Positions 43,479 to 51,916 of a stretch of DNA of 64,000 nucleotides are shown one piece after another; position 1 is the stretch's first letter, and each line of letters opens with the position of its first letter. The notes under the pieces were generated by a model. That model was not told where the DNA came from. It saw only the letters and a list, made by a program, of their open reading frames with translations, and made no database searches. The position numbers and the translations under genes are program-made. Location: contig NZ_CP098323.1 of assembly GCF_023657595.1 (NCBI RefSeq), forward strand, positions 768,001 to 832,000. The letters run 5' to 3'. This stretch comes from Cytobacillus firmus (GTDB lineage: Bacteria; Bacillota; Bacilli; Bacillales; Cytobacillaceae).

Positions 43479-44800
43479 TGTTATCTATATTTGCTCTGGA
43501 TATTTTACTTCTTTTCGCTTTGCTGCTCATTGGGACACCGCTGCCCTATTGTTTTGGGGCAGCCCTGATTTTTATGGTTATCTTTGCTGGAATCCCTATT
43601 AACAGTTTAATGCTGTGGGGATTTAATCAGATGATTGGACCTGTCCTTTTAGCTGGGCCTTTGTTTATTTTAGTAGGATCGGTTATCGCTGAAAGTGGAA
43701 TTGCCCCAAGATTATTAAATGCTATTAATCTCCTAATCGGAAAGGTAAAAGGAGCAATAGGGGTACTTGTTATCGTTGCATGCGGGCTGTTGGGAGCAAT
43801 ATCCGGAAGTTCTTTCACAGGGATTGCAGCAGTAGGGCCCATTATGATTCCGCAAATGATGGCCCAAGGATTCAGCAGGGGATATGCCACCTCATTAGTA
43901 AGTGTCTCTTCCATTTTGGGAGTGCTAATACCGCCAAGCGTACCTTTAATTATTTATGGCTGGGTTACAGGCACTTCAGTACTAGGCTCTTTTCTATCAA
44001 CAGTAGGACCTGGAATTTTAGTTATGATTTTATTTTCAATTATTAATATTGTATACTCCCGCAAAACTTTAGGTACATTTGAGGAAACAGCTAGCGCACT
44101 AGAACCAAAAGTCGAGATGGACCCTGCAGAGAAAAAGAAGAATTTGAAAGTAATAATAGGGGCTATTCCAGGCTTCTTGATGCCGATCATTATTTTGGGC
44201 GGAATATATGGCGGAGTGTTTACTCCAACAGAAGCAGCCGCGGTTGCTGGTGTATTTGCCCTTTTCATAGGTATTGCCGTTTATCGGGAGATGGGTAGAG
44301 TAAAGCTTTATAAGGTCTTTAAAGAGTCATCTTCTTCCATTGGCGCCATAATGGCCATGATTTTATTTTGTTTACTGCTGGCACAAACTTATGTGCAGCT
44401 GAGGATACCTCAACAGCTCATTGAAATATTTATGGGGATTACTGAAAGTAAAGTTGTCATTCTTATACTAATTAGTATCTTTCTATTCTTTGTAGGGATG
44501 ATCGTTAACGATACTACGGCAATTATTCTGTGTGCTCCTTTGCTATTGCCTCTAGTTGTATCGTATGGAATTGATCCGATTCACTTCGCATCCATTATGT
44601 GTGTAAATCTGGCGATGGGCGGTGTTACTCCTCCTTATGCAAGTGTCCTGTACTTTGGAATGAGAGTGGGGAAAGCGAACTTTAGTGAAGTATTAAAGCC
44701 AACGTTCATGTTTATCCTTCTAGGATATCTTCCAGTTTTACTATTGACCGTATTTTGGGAACCTTTATCAATGTTTCTGCCAAGATTATTTGGATATTAA
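43478..44800 (+). CDS. TRAP transporter large permease (DctM)
   Basis: The 440-residue protein has about 12 membrane segments with the DctM hallmarks GTPLPYCFGAAL, ISGSSFTGIAAVGPIMIPQM, IPPSVPLIIYG, YGGVFTPTEAAAVAGVFA and NLAMGGVTPPYASVLY. It forms the transport channel with DctQ and the DctP lipoprotein encoded upstream. Confidence 0.93.
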   Translation: MLSIFALDILLLFALLLIGTPLPYCFGAALIFMVIFAGIPINSLMLWGFNQMIGPVLLAGPLFILVGSVIAESGIAPRLLNAINLLIGKVKGAIGVLVIVACGLLGAISGSSFTGIAAVGPIMIPQMMAQGFSRGYATSLVSVSSILGVLIPPSVPLIIYGWVTGTSVLGSFLSTVGPGILVMILFSIINIVYSRKTLGTFEETASALEPKVEMDPAEKKKNLKVIIGAIPGFLMPIIILGGIYGGVFTPTEAAAVAGVFALFIGIAVYREMGRVKLYKVFKESSSSIGAIMAMILFCLLLAQTYVQLRIPQQLIEIFMGITESKVVILILISIFLFFVGMIVNDTTAIILCAPLLLPLVVSYGIDPIHFASIMCVNLAMGGVTPPYASVLYFGMRVGKANFSEVLKPTFMFILLGYLPVLLLTVFWEPLSMFLPRLFGY

Positions 44801-44837
44801 AGGTGATCTAAATTAGGGAATTAAAAGGAGAGATGGG

Positions 44838-45998
44838 ATGAAAGCAGATGTAATTGTCATTGGCGGCGGTGTCATAGGATCATCGATCACTTATCATTTA
44901 GCGCGTGACGGTGTAAAAGTAAAGCAATTGGAGAAGGGAAGTATTGCAAACCAGGGAGCTGCCTCAAGGGCATCAGCCGGGGGAATCAGGTTAAATAATC
45001 GCGATTTGCGAGAGCTTCCTTTAGCAAAAGCGAGTATCAAAAGATGGGAATCGTTAGAAGATGAACTTGAAGCTGACCTGGAATATATTCCTTCAGGTCA
45101 AGTCATGTTATATGATCATCGCTTTAGTATTGAAATACTCTGGAGACAGGCAGAAGAGGATAAAAAAAATGGAATTCCTGCCCGGATTTTAAATCAGGAC
45201 GAATTAAAAGAGCTAATCCCTTTTCTGTCTTCTTTGTATGTTAAGGGTATTTTTTATCCCAGCGGTGGTCAAGCAAATCCACTGCTAACGACCATTGCCT
45301 TTTCTTCAGCTGCCCGCCGCCTTGGAGCAGAAATCGCAACAGGGGTTGAAGTTTTTTCAATTGAAACGCAAAATGGTTCGGTTACAGGTGTAAAGACCAG
45401 TTCAGGGTTTATGCCTTGTCATACAGTTATTAATGCGGCCGGTGTTTGGGCACCCGAGCTTCATGCTGCCTTAGGGCTTACCCCTTTGCAAATGAAACCT
45501 TTCTGTCATCAAATGTCGGCAACATATGGTGCACCTAAAATATTGCCCGGGCCAACAATAAGTGGAAAAGATACAAAAATATCTCTTAAACAGACAATAG
45601 ATGGACGAATTAGAGCTGGAGGCGGCTATTCTGCAAAACCAGGTCCAAATCAATATAGTGGTTCCTTTAATAAAGAAGGTCTTGATGAGCAAAGAAGAAC
45701 TGTACTATCTATTATTCCTGCAATCGAAGATTATGAAATAGATTTTACCTACTATGGTGCTGAGGCTCATAGTATAGATGAAATTCCAATATTAGGTCGA
45801 ATACCAGAAGTATCTGGGTATTTAATAGCAGCTGGATTCAGCGGTCATGGGTTTACTATTTCACCAGCTGTTGGTCAAGTTATCTCTGATATGACCCAAC
45901 ATAAAATACCAGCCATCCCTATTGACGGATTATCATTAGAACGTTCATTTTCTAATGAAAACATTAGTGATGGGGCAATCAGGCATTTTCCGGGATAA
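44838..45998 (+). CDS. FAD-dependent oxidoreductase (DAO/glycine oxidase family)
   Basis: The 386-residue protein begins with the FAD-binding motif VIVIGGGVIGSSITYHLARDG and continues with the DAO pattern (GGIRLNN, a CHTVINAAGVWAPEL block, and the C-terminal GRIPEVSGYLIAAGFSGHGFTISPAVG). Relatives oxidise D-amino acids, glycine, sarcosine, opines or hydroxy acids. As the last gene of the operon it fits with the opine-dehydrogenase-like first gene, suggesting an N-containing acid as substrate (inference). Confidence 0.87.
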   Translation: MKADVIVIGGGVIGSSITYHLARDGVKVKQLEKGSIANQGAASRASAGGIRLNNRDLRELPLAKASIKRWESLEDELEADLEYIPSGQVMLYDHRFSIEILWRQAEEDKKNGIPARILNQDELKELIPFLSSLYVKGIFYPSGGQANPLLTTIAFSSAARRLGAEIATGVEVFSIETQNGSVTGVKTSSGFMPCHTVINAAGVWAPELHAALGLTPLQMKPFCHQMSATYGAPKILPGPTISGKDTKISLKQTIDGRIRAGGGYSAKPGPNQYSGSFNKEGLDEQRRTVLSIIPAIEDYEIDFTYYGAEAHSIDEIPILGRIPEVSGYLIAAGFSGHGFTISPAVGQVISDMTQHKIPAIPIDGLSLERSFSNENISDGAIRHFPG

Positions 45999-46111
45999 CC
46001 TATATTCCGATGAAGAAAGGCTGTATATTGAATGATAGGACTCCTTTTGTATGGTTTCCTCATTCGTGTCTGCAGGATGGGTGGAGTTAAGCTAGATGAA
46101 AATATAATGAG

Positions 46112-46157
46112 AAAAAAAGAACCCTGAAAAATAGAAATAGATCTTATTCCAGGGTTC
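46112..46157 (-). terminator. Terminator of the acyl-CoA ligase gene
   Basis: GAACCCTG / CAGGGTTC stem (46119-46126 with 46150-46157); on the minus strand it is followed by seven T residues. It may also end the plus-strand catabolic operon. The remaining bases between 45999 and 46231 hold nothing else recognised. Confidence 0.65.
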
Positions 46158-46231
46158 TTGGTCTTAAATCATTGACTTTGATGCCCATTCATAACCCAAT
46201 GGGATTTTTAGCAGTTCGGAATTGTATTCTA

Positions 46232-47716
46232 TTAAGCATGCACCAATTTCACCTGCTGCTTCAAAATCTTTCCGCTCGCATTCCGCGGCAGTTCATCCAC
46301 AAAAGAATAGATCCGCGGACACTTAAATTCTGCGAGATGTTCGGCTGTAAACGCCCGCAATTCTTCCTCAGACACCTGGCCCTTCAGCACAACGACTGCT
46401 TTGACGGTCTCACCCCATTCTTCATGAGGCACACCGACGACACAGGATTCCAAAACCGCGTCATGCTTCGCGAGTACTTCTTCAATTTCACGCGGATAAA
46501 TGTTGACGCCGCCCGAAATAATGACATCCTTTTTACGGTCCACGATGTAAAAGTAGCCATCCTCATCCCGGTAGGCAATGTCGCCGGTATGGAGCCAGCC
46601 GCCTTTCAGCACAGCATTCGTTTCAGCCGGATTATTGTCATAACCAAGCATGAGGCTGTCGCCAGTCAGAAGAATCTCACCATATTCATTTGGAGCCGTA
46701 TCGGTGCCATCCGGCCGGACGACCCGGATTTCCATGTTCACCGTCGGGTTTTTGCCGATGCTTCCGGCCTTCTCCAGATGCTCTTCCGGGTATAAGAGAA
46801 TGCCATTTGGTCCCGCTTCTGTCAGTCCGTATACCTGATAGAAGTTTTCATTACGGAACGCCTTTTTCACATGGTGATAGGAGGCAAGAGCCAGCGGGCC
46901 GCCGCCATAGGCAAAGACACGCATGGTGGACAAATCATAGGAAGCCAAATCCGGATCCTTGGCCGCAAGCAAATAGGCAACAGGTGCCGCAAATGAGAAG
47001 GTCGTCTTTTCCTGCTGAATCCAGTTCAGGAAGCCCTTTGGAGTAAAGTCGCCGATCACATGGGATGCTCCGCAATAAAGCCCGCTCATGAAAAAGGTAT
47101 TCAAAGGAGCAGAGTGGGAGAGCGGCATCAGGGTGAGCATGGAATCATTATGCGACAAGCTAAAATTAACCGAAACAGCCGAAGCGATCGCCAGAATGCG
47201 TTCATGGCTGAACACAACTCCCTTTGGCGTCCCGGTTGTTCCGGATGTAAAAAGAATCTCACAGACGTCCCGCGAATCAATCGGCACATCAAGATTACCC
47301 TCAGAAAAATGAGCAGAAGCTTCAACTGCATCCTGAATCGAAAAATAGAAATTTACATTCTCTTTTAACGCTGCAGCCGTTTCAGCAAGCTCATCCTCAT
47401 ATAGAATTCCTGAAGCATTCGCACTTTGGAAAATAGCCGACAATTCTTTCGGTGTCAGGCGGATATTCACCGGCATCGGAATCGCGCCGATCTTCATGCA
47501 GGCAAAAAAAGCATAAAAGAAGTGCTCCGTATTGCGGGACATTACCGCAACCCGATCGCCCCTCCGGACTCCTTCATTCTGAAGATAACGTGCCAGCCTG
47601 TTGCATAAGCGGTTCATGTCTCCGTATGTAAGGCGGTTCGACACCGTCATAAAGGCGTCCTTTTCTGGAAACTTCCTTGCATTTCTCTCCAATACTCCGT
47701 GAATGGTTGCTCCCAC
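46232..47716 (-). CDS. Acyl-CoA synthetase (class I adenylate-forming, LcfB-like)
   Basis: The 494-residue enzyme has the AMP-binding signature LFTSGTTGTPKG, the QVYGLTEAGPNG block, TGDIAYRDEDGYFYIVDRKKD and the C-terminal catalytic lysine region PRNASGKILKQQ. It activates a carboxylic acid as acyl-AMP and transfers it to CoA. It lies in a minus-strand unit with a MerR regulator and opposite an AidB-like acyl-CoA dehydrogenase, so a fatty or branched acid is the likely substrate. Confidence 0.88.
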   Translation of the reverse strand: MGATIHGVLERNARKFPEKDAFMTVSNRLTYGDMNRLCNRLARYLQNEGVRRGDRVAVMSRNTEHFFYAFFACMKIGAIPMPVNIRLTPKELSAIFQSANASGILYEDELAETAAALKENVNFYFSIQDAVEASAHFSEGNLDVPIDSRDVCEILFTSGTTGTPKGVVFSHERILAIASAVSVNFSLSHNDSMLTLMPLSHSAPLNTFFMSGLYCGASHVIGDFTPKGFLNWIQQEKTTFSFAAPVAYLLAAKDPDLASYDLSTMRVFAYGGGPLALASYHHVKKAFRNENFYQVYGLTEAGPNGILLYPEEHLEKAGSIGKNPTVNMEIRVVRPDGTDTAPNEYGEILLTGDSLMLGYDNNPAETNAVLKGGWLHTGDIAYRDEDGYFYIVDRKKDVIISGGVNIYPREIEEVLAKHDAVLESCVVGVPHEEWGETVKAVVVLKGQVSEEELRAFTAEHLAEFKCPRIYSFVDELPRNASGKILKQQVKLVHA

Positions 47717-47744
47717 TATACTCAGCCCCTTATTAAAAATGAAT

Positions 47745-48134
47745 TTATGTCTTCACCCGGCTGTTTTCATACTTTGCTTTGTACGTCAAAATGTCTTCCC
47801 GCAGCATTTGCAGCTGCATGATCTGCTCTTCGATTTCCCTCAGCTTGCTGTCAGCAAATGCAATAATTCTGCTTTTCTCCGCTTCGCCTTCCGGGTTCGA
47901 TTCATACAGCTCAATCATTTCTCTGATTTCCTGGAGGCCGAAGCCGAGTTTTTTCCCCCGCAGAATCATCTTCAGGCGCCGTCGTTCCCGATTGGTATAG
48001 GTGCGCTGTTTGGTCAGGCTGTCGCGGTTTTCCGAGGTCAGCATTCCTATTTCCTCGTAATAGCGGATCGTCCTGGAGCTGATGTCAAACATTGCCGCAA
48101 GCTCGCTGATGGTAAAAACCTTTTCTTCTGGCAT
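47745..48134 (-). CDS. MerR-family regulator of acyl-CoA genes
   Basis: The 129-residue protein has the MerR motif FTISELAAMFDISSRTIRYYEEIGML, a TYTNRERRRLKMILRGKKLGF wing and a coiled-coil helix. Short MerR proteins of this kind control fatty or branched-chain acyl-CoA degradation in several bacteria. It is divergent from the acyl-CoA dehydrogenase gene and precedes the ligase gene. The palindrome GTTAACGTTAAC in the intergenic region is the likely operator. Confidence 0.85.
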   Translation of the reverse strand: MPEEKVFTISELAAMFDISSRTIRYYEEIGMLTSENRDSLTKQRTYTNRERRRLKMILRGKKLGFGLQEIREMIELYESNPEGEAEKSRIIAFADSKLREIEEQIMQLQMLREDILTYKAKYENSRVKT

Positions 48135-48149
48135 TATGTATCCTCCTAG

Positions 48150-48179
48150 TTGACGTTAACGTTAACTTAGTTTTATAAT
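48150..48179 (+). promoter_or_regulatory. Promoter and MerR operator of the acyl-CoA dehydrogenase gene
   Basis: TTGACG (48150-48155) and TATAAT (48174-48179) have an 18-base spacer. The palindrome GTTAACGTTAAC (48155-48166) fills its first half. A minus-strand TTGACA-18-TATTAT (about 48204 to 48175) overlaps the same region and could drive the MerR gene. Confidence 0.6.
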
Positions 48180-48226
48180 AATTCTGAAAATTAGTATTTG
48201 TCAATCAAAAAAGGAGTGATTTTTCC

Positions 48227-49840
48227 ATGACGATAACTTCCCGGGACCAGCAGATAAGAGGCAGGAATTCATACACATTTGATGAGTTTTTAGACCGGCG
48301 TGCCAACCAGGATTGGTATAAGGATGATCCCTTTTTGCAAAAGGCCTTAAAAAAATATGCAGGCTCGCAATATGAACAGATACATAATGAACTGCAGGAT
48401 TTTTCTCCGGCTGTTTCGTCCAGATGGAACACGCTTGCAGAAAGTGCAGCAAGGCCTGAATCCCGTCCGTATATGCTTCATTTTGATGCCTTCAATCACC
48501 GCATTGACCGTGTCGTCCGACCATTGGAAACGCATCAGCTGGAAAAAGAAGTGTTTGGGGAGGGCCTTTTTTCAAGCCGCATGCCGTCCTGGGAAAGTTT
48601 CGTGAAGCGGATGCTGGTTCACCAGCTGGGGGAAGCGGGTGTCGCCTGTCCGCTGACATGCACGATTGGATTAATTGCACTCCTTGAACAATATCCGAAT
48701 GAAGATATTCCTGAGCTGGAGAAAATTTTACAGCATACGAAAGAGGGACTTGACGGAGATTTTGCCATCGGTGCCCAATTCATGACGGAGATACAGGGAG
48801 GGTCCGATTTGCCTGCCAATGTGCTTGAGGCGGTCCCTGATGGTAAAAACTATCGCCTTTATGGCAATAAATTTTTCTGCTCGGTTGCACATGCCGACTA
48901 TTCTGTGGTCACTGCTAAGATTTCCGGCACTGATAAAGTGTCCACGTTCATTGTGCCCTCCTGGCTTCCTGGTGAGGAGGAGAAGGAAAAGCGCAATGGC
49001 TATGAGATCAACCGGATCAAGTGGAAAATGGGCACGGCCGAGCTGCCTACAGGGGAATTTCAGTATAATGGGGCTCTTGCTTATCCGGTTGGCCCGGCAG
49101 GAAAAGGAGTGGCCGTTGCAGTCGGCATCGTCCTCACACTATCCCGCCTTGAAATAGGCATTGCCTGTGCCGCATTTATGCTCCGTGCATCTCGTGAAGC
49201 CAATCTTTATGGCGATTTCCGGACCGTTTTTGGCAAAAAGGTAAAAGAATACCCGCTATCAGCGAGGACGCTGAAAAAAATTGAAAATGCCGCCCATCGG
49301 ACAGCTGCAGGCGCTTTTAAAATCTATGATCTATACCTCCGCCTTGACCAGCCGCTGAATGCCGGGATTCCGGTGGATCAGCCGCTCGAACGGAGAAAAC
49401 AGCTCTTTAACTTGAGGGAGATGGTGCTGCTGCAGAAAATCTGTGCCACAAACGAAGGGGCAGAGGTGGTGCACGATGCTATCTCTGTCTTTGCCGGCCA
49501 TGGTGTCATGGAGGAATTCTCATCATTGCCGCGCATCTTCCGGGATGTCGTCGTCAATGAGCAGTGGGAAGGGCCGCGCAATCTGCTGCTGACGCAAATT
49601 TACCGGGATATTCAGAGAGTGGCAGACTGGTATTCGCCGGGGGAATTCGTGTCAAATGTGCTTGCAGGTGCTTCTAAGGAAACGATTGATCGATTTGCGG
49701 AGCAGCTGACGGATCTCCTGCAGCGCCCGGTGTGCGGGGAAGTGAGCGAAGCTTCCATGGAAGCGGCTGAAGAGTGGGATATGTTCTGCGATTCCTTTTT
49801 TCAAGCCTACCAGACGATTGCGCTGGAGGAATTGCAATAA
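48227..49840 (+). CDS. AidB-like acyl-CoA dehydrogenase
   Basis: The 537-residue protein has an N-terminal extension of about 170 residues, then the acyl-CoA dehydrogenase middle domain (GAQFMTEIQGGSDLPANVLEA, with RLYGNKFFCSVAHAD) and the C-terminal four-helix region ending in EQWEGPRNLLLTQIYRD. Size and the WEG motif match the AidB/isovaleryl-type long acyl-CoA dehydrogenases. It should be an FAD enzyme acting on an acyl-CoA or similar compound. It is divergent from the MerR/ligase unit. Confidence 0.85.
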   Translation: MTITSRDQQIRGRNSYTFDEFLDRRANQDWYKDDPFLQKALKKYAGSQYEQIHNELQDFSPAVSSRWNTLAESAARPESRPYMLHFDAFNHRIDRVVRPLETHQLEKEVFGEGLFSSRMPSWESFVKRMLVHQLGEAGVACPLTCTIGLIALLEQYPNEDIPELEKILQHTKEGLDGDFAIGAQFMTEIQGGSDLPANVLEAVPDGKNYRLYGNKFFCSVAHADYSVVTAKISGTDKVSTFIVPSWLPGEEEKEKRNGYEINRIKWKMGTAELPTGEFQYNGALAYPVGPAGKGVAVAVGIVLTLSRLEIGIACAAFMLRASREANLYGDFRTVFGKKVKEYPLSARTLKKIENAAHRTAAGAFKIYDLYLRLDQPLNAGIPVDQPLERRKQLFNLREMVLLQKICATNEGAEVVHDAISVFAGHGVMEEFSSLPRIFRDVVVNEQWEGPRNLLLTQIYRDIQRVADWYSPGEFVSNVLAGASKETIDRFAEQLTDLLQRPVCGEVSEASMEAAEEWDMFCDSFFQAYQTIALEELQ

Positions 49841-49868
49841 AAAAATGCCTGGCGGAAGCCTGCCAGGC
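49841..49868. terminator. Terminator between convergent genes
   Basis: GCCTGGC / GCCAGGC stem (49847-49853 with 49862-49868). On the minus strand it is followed by seven T residues, serving the small DUF3949-like gene; on the plus strand the flank is only TATTTAAT. Confidence 0.7.
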
Positions 49869-49871
49869 TAT

Positions 49872-50126
49872 TTAATGCTTAATTCGATAGATAACCGATG
49901 CCAGCAAATTGGCCAGAAAAAAGATCGGGTTTCCCTGCATGTTCTCATGCAGAACCAGTTCATCCACTCTCATGCTGTCATACATTTCTCCCTGTGTTTT
50001 CCCCTTCGCTTTATTTTGGGCCTCCATCTCTTTAAGGTTGACCAAAAAACGGTATTGCATGGGCAGAATGAGAAGTGAAAACAAAACATACAATCCGACA
50101 ATCCCCCAAAAAATAATCAAAAACAT
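49872..50126 (-). CDS. Small two-helix membrane protein (DUF3949-like)
   Basis: The 84-residue protein has an N-terminal membrane helix (about 3-23), a basic/acidic central region (EMEAQNKAKGKTQGEMYDSMRVDE) and a short hydrophobic segment near the C terminus. It resembles DUF3949 proteins of bacilli; function unknown. AGGAGGGT lies before the ATG. Confidence 0.6.
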   Translation of the reverse strand: MFLIIFWGIVGLYVLFSLLILPMQYRFLVNLKEMEAQNKAKGKTQGEMYDSMRVDELVLHENMQGNPIFFLANLLASVIYRIKH

Positions 50127-50265
50127 TAAGTACCCTCCTAGTTAATTCCATTTTACAACATCTCTATTGAGTATGTATTTAAGAACGTATGTTCTCTGAA
50201 TATGCATAAATCCTCCGCTTCCTAAATAAGATGAAGTATCATCCAAGAAAAGAGGCGATTCTACC

Positions 50266-50637
50266 ATGGTTACAAAAGAGATGCTGATCCGTTTTGATGA
50301 ACTGAACCGCAGGAAAAAGGACCTGGAAGCAGAATTGGATAAATTGAAAGACCTGTTTCATCAGTATTTCGATACAGCTGTAGGACAGAATGAAAAAGGG
50401 GAAGTTAAGATTGATAGCTACAAATTGCAGAGGCAGATTAGAAGGACGGAGAAATTCGACCCAGTTCCAACTGTCAACAAACTCGAGGAGCTGAATCTTA
50501 TCGATCTGATTCAAAAGCGTCCGGATGAAGGAAAAATTAAATCCGCCATGGATCTTGGATTGATTAAGGAAGCTGACCTGGAAGGGTGCAGAATCTCCAG
50601 GACAACCGCCGCTCTCCTGATTAAAAAGCTGGATTAA
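50266..50637 (+). CDS. Uncharacterised coiled-coil protein
   Basis: The 123-residue soluble protein opens with a long charged helix (RFDELNRRKKDLEAELDKLKDLFHQYF) likely to form a coiled coil, followed by a basic strand-like region and a helical end. I do not recognise the family. A good ribosome site (AAGAGGCG) and an isolated position suggest a real monocistronic gene; it could be of phage or plasmid origin, but nothing nearby supports this. Confidence 0.55.
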   Translation: MVTKEMLIRFDELNRRKKDLEAELDKLKDLFHQYFDTAVGQNEKGEVKIDSYKLQRQIRRTEKFDPVPTVNKLEELNLIDLIQKRPDEGKIKSAMDLGLIKEADLEGCRISRTTAALLIKKLD

Positions 50638-50654
50638 TTTTTTAAAAAATATGG

Positions 50655-50685
50655 TTGACCTTCACGCTGCGTAAAGGTGTATCGT
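50655..50685 (+). promoter_or_regulatory. MerR/TipA-type promoter and operator, distant from its gene
   Basis: TTGACC (50655-50660) and TATCGT (50680-50685) are 19 bases apart. The dyad ACCTTCACG-CTG-CGTAAAGGT (50658-50678, one mismatch) fills the spacer, the classical arrangement for Mta/TipA autoregulation. The only MerR gene downstream starts 300 bases away, after a dispersed repeat. Confidence 0.75.
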
Positions 50686-50716
50686 TAGTAACAGAAAGTA
50701 CTTTCTATAACTTCAT

Positions 50717-50968
50717 TGTCTAGCTGCAGCGCCTAGCCAGTATTTTCTTCATGAATTTCCTCCCCTGAATTACTTGCGAGGAGCATGATTCGAAGAATGA
50801 TGCTTTGAGCAGCTCGGGGTCATAAGCCAAATCACTCCAGAAATCAGGTTTCCTGCGTGATTCGTCTTATGCCTGTCGGGCTTGCTCAGGATGTGCTGAC
50901 TTCAACGTTCGCCACAGGACGTGGCGGTTTTTAGTTGAAGTTCATCTGGAGGCGCTTCCGCTTTTCTT
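50717..50968. repeat. Bacillaceae dispersed intergenic repeat (AGCGCCTAG ... GGCGCTTCCGC type)
   Basis: About 250 bp begin TGTCTAGCTGCAGCGCCTAG and end GGAGGCGCTTCCGCTTTTCT. The ends contain the inverted 7-mer AGCGCCT / AGGCGCT (50728-50734, 50950-50956). Inside is a long hairpin, CATAAG-x2-AAATCAC with GTGATT-x3-CTTATG (about 50820-50872). The same opening and closing words recur in many Bacillus/Cytobacillus intergenic regions (recalled, not searched). No reading frame is evident; this is a palindromic, MITE-like element. The remainder of the gap 50638-50985 holds only the promoter. Confidence 0.7.
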
Positions 50969-50985
50969 GAAAGGAGGCACATCGC

Positions 50986-51747
50986 ATGGAATACACAGTG
51001 CAGAAGCTCGCGCAGCTGGCCGGGGTCAGCTCGAGGACCCTCAGGTATTATGATGAAATTGGCGTTCTTAAGCCGGCAAGAACCAATTCGTCGGGATATC
51101 GGATTTATGGCCAAAAGGAAGTTGACAGACTTCAGCAGATTCTATTTTATAGAGAGCTTGGTATCAGTCTCGATCAGATCAAGGAAATCATCACAGCACC
51201 GGCTTTCGATGCTGCGGATGCACTGAAGGAGCACCGCGAGAAACTCCTTGAGAAAAGAAAGCAGCTCGATCTGCTTATTACGAATGTAGAAAAAACGATC
51301 GCGTCAGCGGAAGGGAGAACGACCATGTCAGATAAAGAAAAGTTTGAAGGGTTCAAAAAGAAAATGATTGAAGATAATGAGAAGCAATATGGAAAGGAAA
51401 TCCGCGAAAAATATGGTGAGGAGACGGTTGAGAAATCGAATGCCAAACTTATGAACATGACCCGGGAGGAGCATGAGGCCGTTACCAAACTGGCTGAAGA
51501 GGTGAACAGCACCTTAGCCCAAGCCATGGAAACTGGCGATCCGGCAGGCGAGCTTGCACAAAAAGCTGCCGATCTGCACAAGCAGTGGATTACTTTCTAC
51601 TGGAGTGAATACAGCAAAGAGGCCCACGCCGGCCTTGGTGAAATGTATGTGGCAGATGAAAGGTTCAAAGCCTATTATGATAAAATCCGCCCAGGTGCAG
51701 CCGAGTTTTTAAGAGATGCGATTAACATTTATACTGGACAGCAATAG
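50986..51747 (+). CDS. TipA/Mta-type MerR regulator with TipAS domain
   Basis: The 253-residue protein has a MerR helix-turn-helix (YTVQKLAQLAGVSSRTLRYYDEIGVL), a long dimer helix (about 75-110), then a helical TipAS-like domain (about 120-253) that in TipA and its relatives binds thiopeptides or other drugs. Mta of B. subtilis, a close relative, activates its own gene and multidrug pumps. A strong AAAGGAGG site lies ahead. A TipA-type promoter is found only beyond a 250-bp repeat. Confidence 0.9.
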   Translation: MEYTVQKLAQLAGVSSRTLRYYDEIGVLKPARTNSSGYRIYGQKEVDRLQQILFYRELGISLDQIKEIITAPAFDAADALKEHREKLLEKRKQLDLLITNVEKTIASAEGRTTMSDKEKFEGFKKKMIEDNEKQYGKEIREKYGEETVEKSNAKLMNMTREEHEAVTKLAEEVNSTLAQAMETGDPAGELAQKAADLHKQWITFYWSEYSKEAHAGLGEMYVADERFKAYYDKIRPGAAEFLRDAINIYTGQQ

Positions 51748-51752
51748 GAATG

Positions 51753-51782
51753 AAAGCGGCTGGCTCTGCCAGCTGCTTTTTT
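51753..51782 (+). terminator. Intrinsic terminator of the TipA-like gene
   Basis: AAAGCGGCTGGC / GCCAGCTGCTTT stem (51753-51764 with 51768-51779; a single mismatch near the base), a 3-nt loop, then TTTT. Confidence 0.88.
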
Positions 51783-51916
51783 GTATGGGCCACCCCCGCA
51801 AACCAATCCGGCCAACACCGCCAATATTTCACTAAAACCATCGGCTTACTGTATGTAACACCTTCCATGGGGAAAGATGAGTAACAAGATATCAACTCAG
51901 GTGGGCAGGTGATAAA

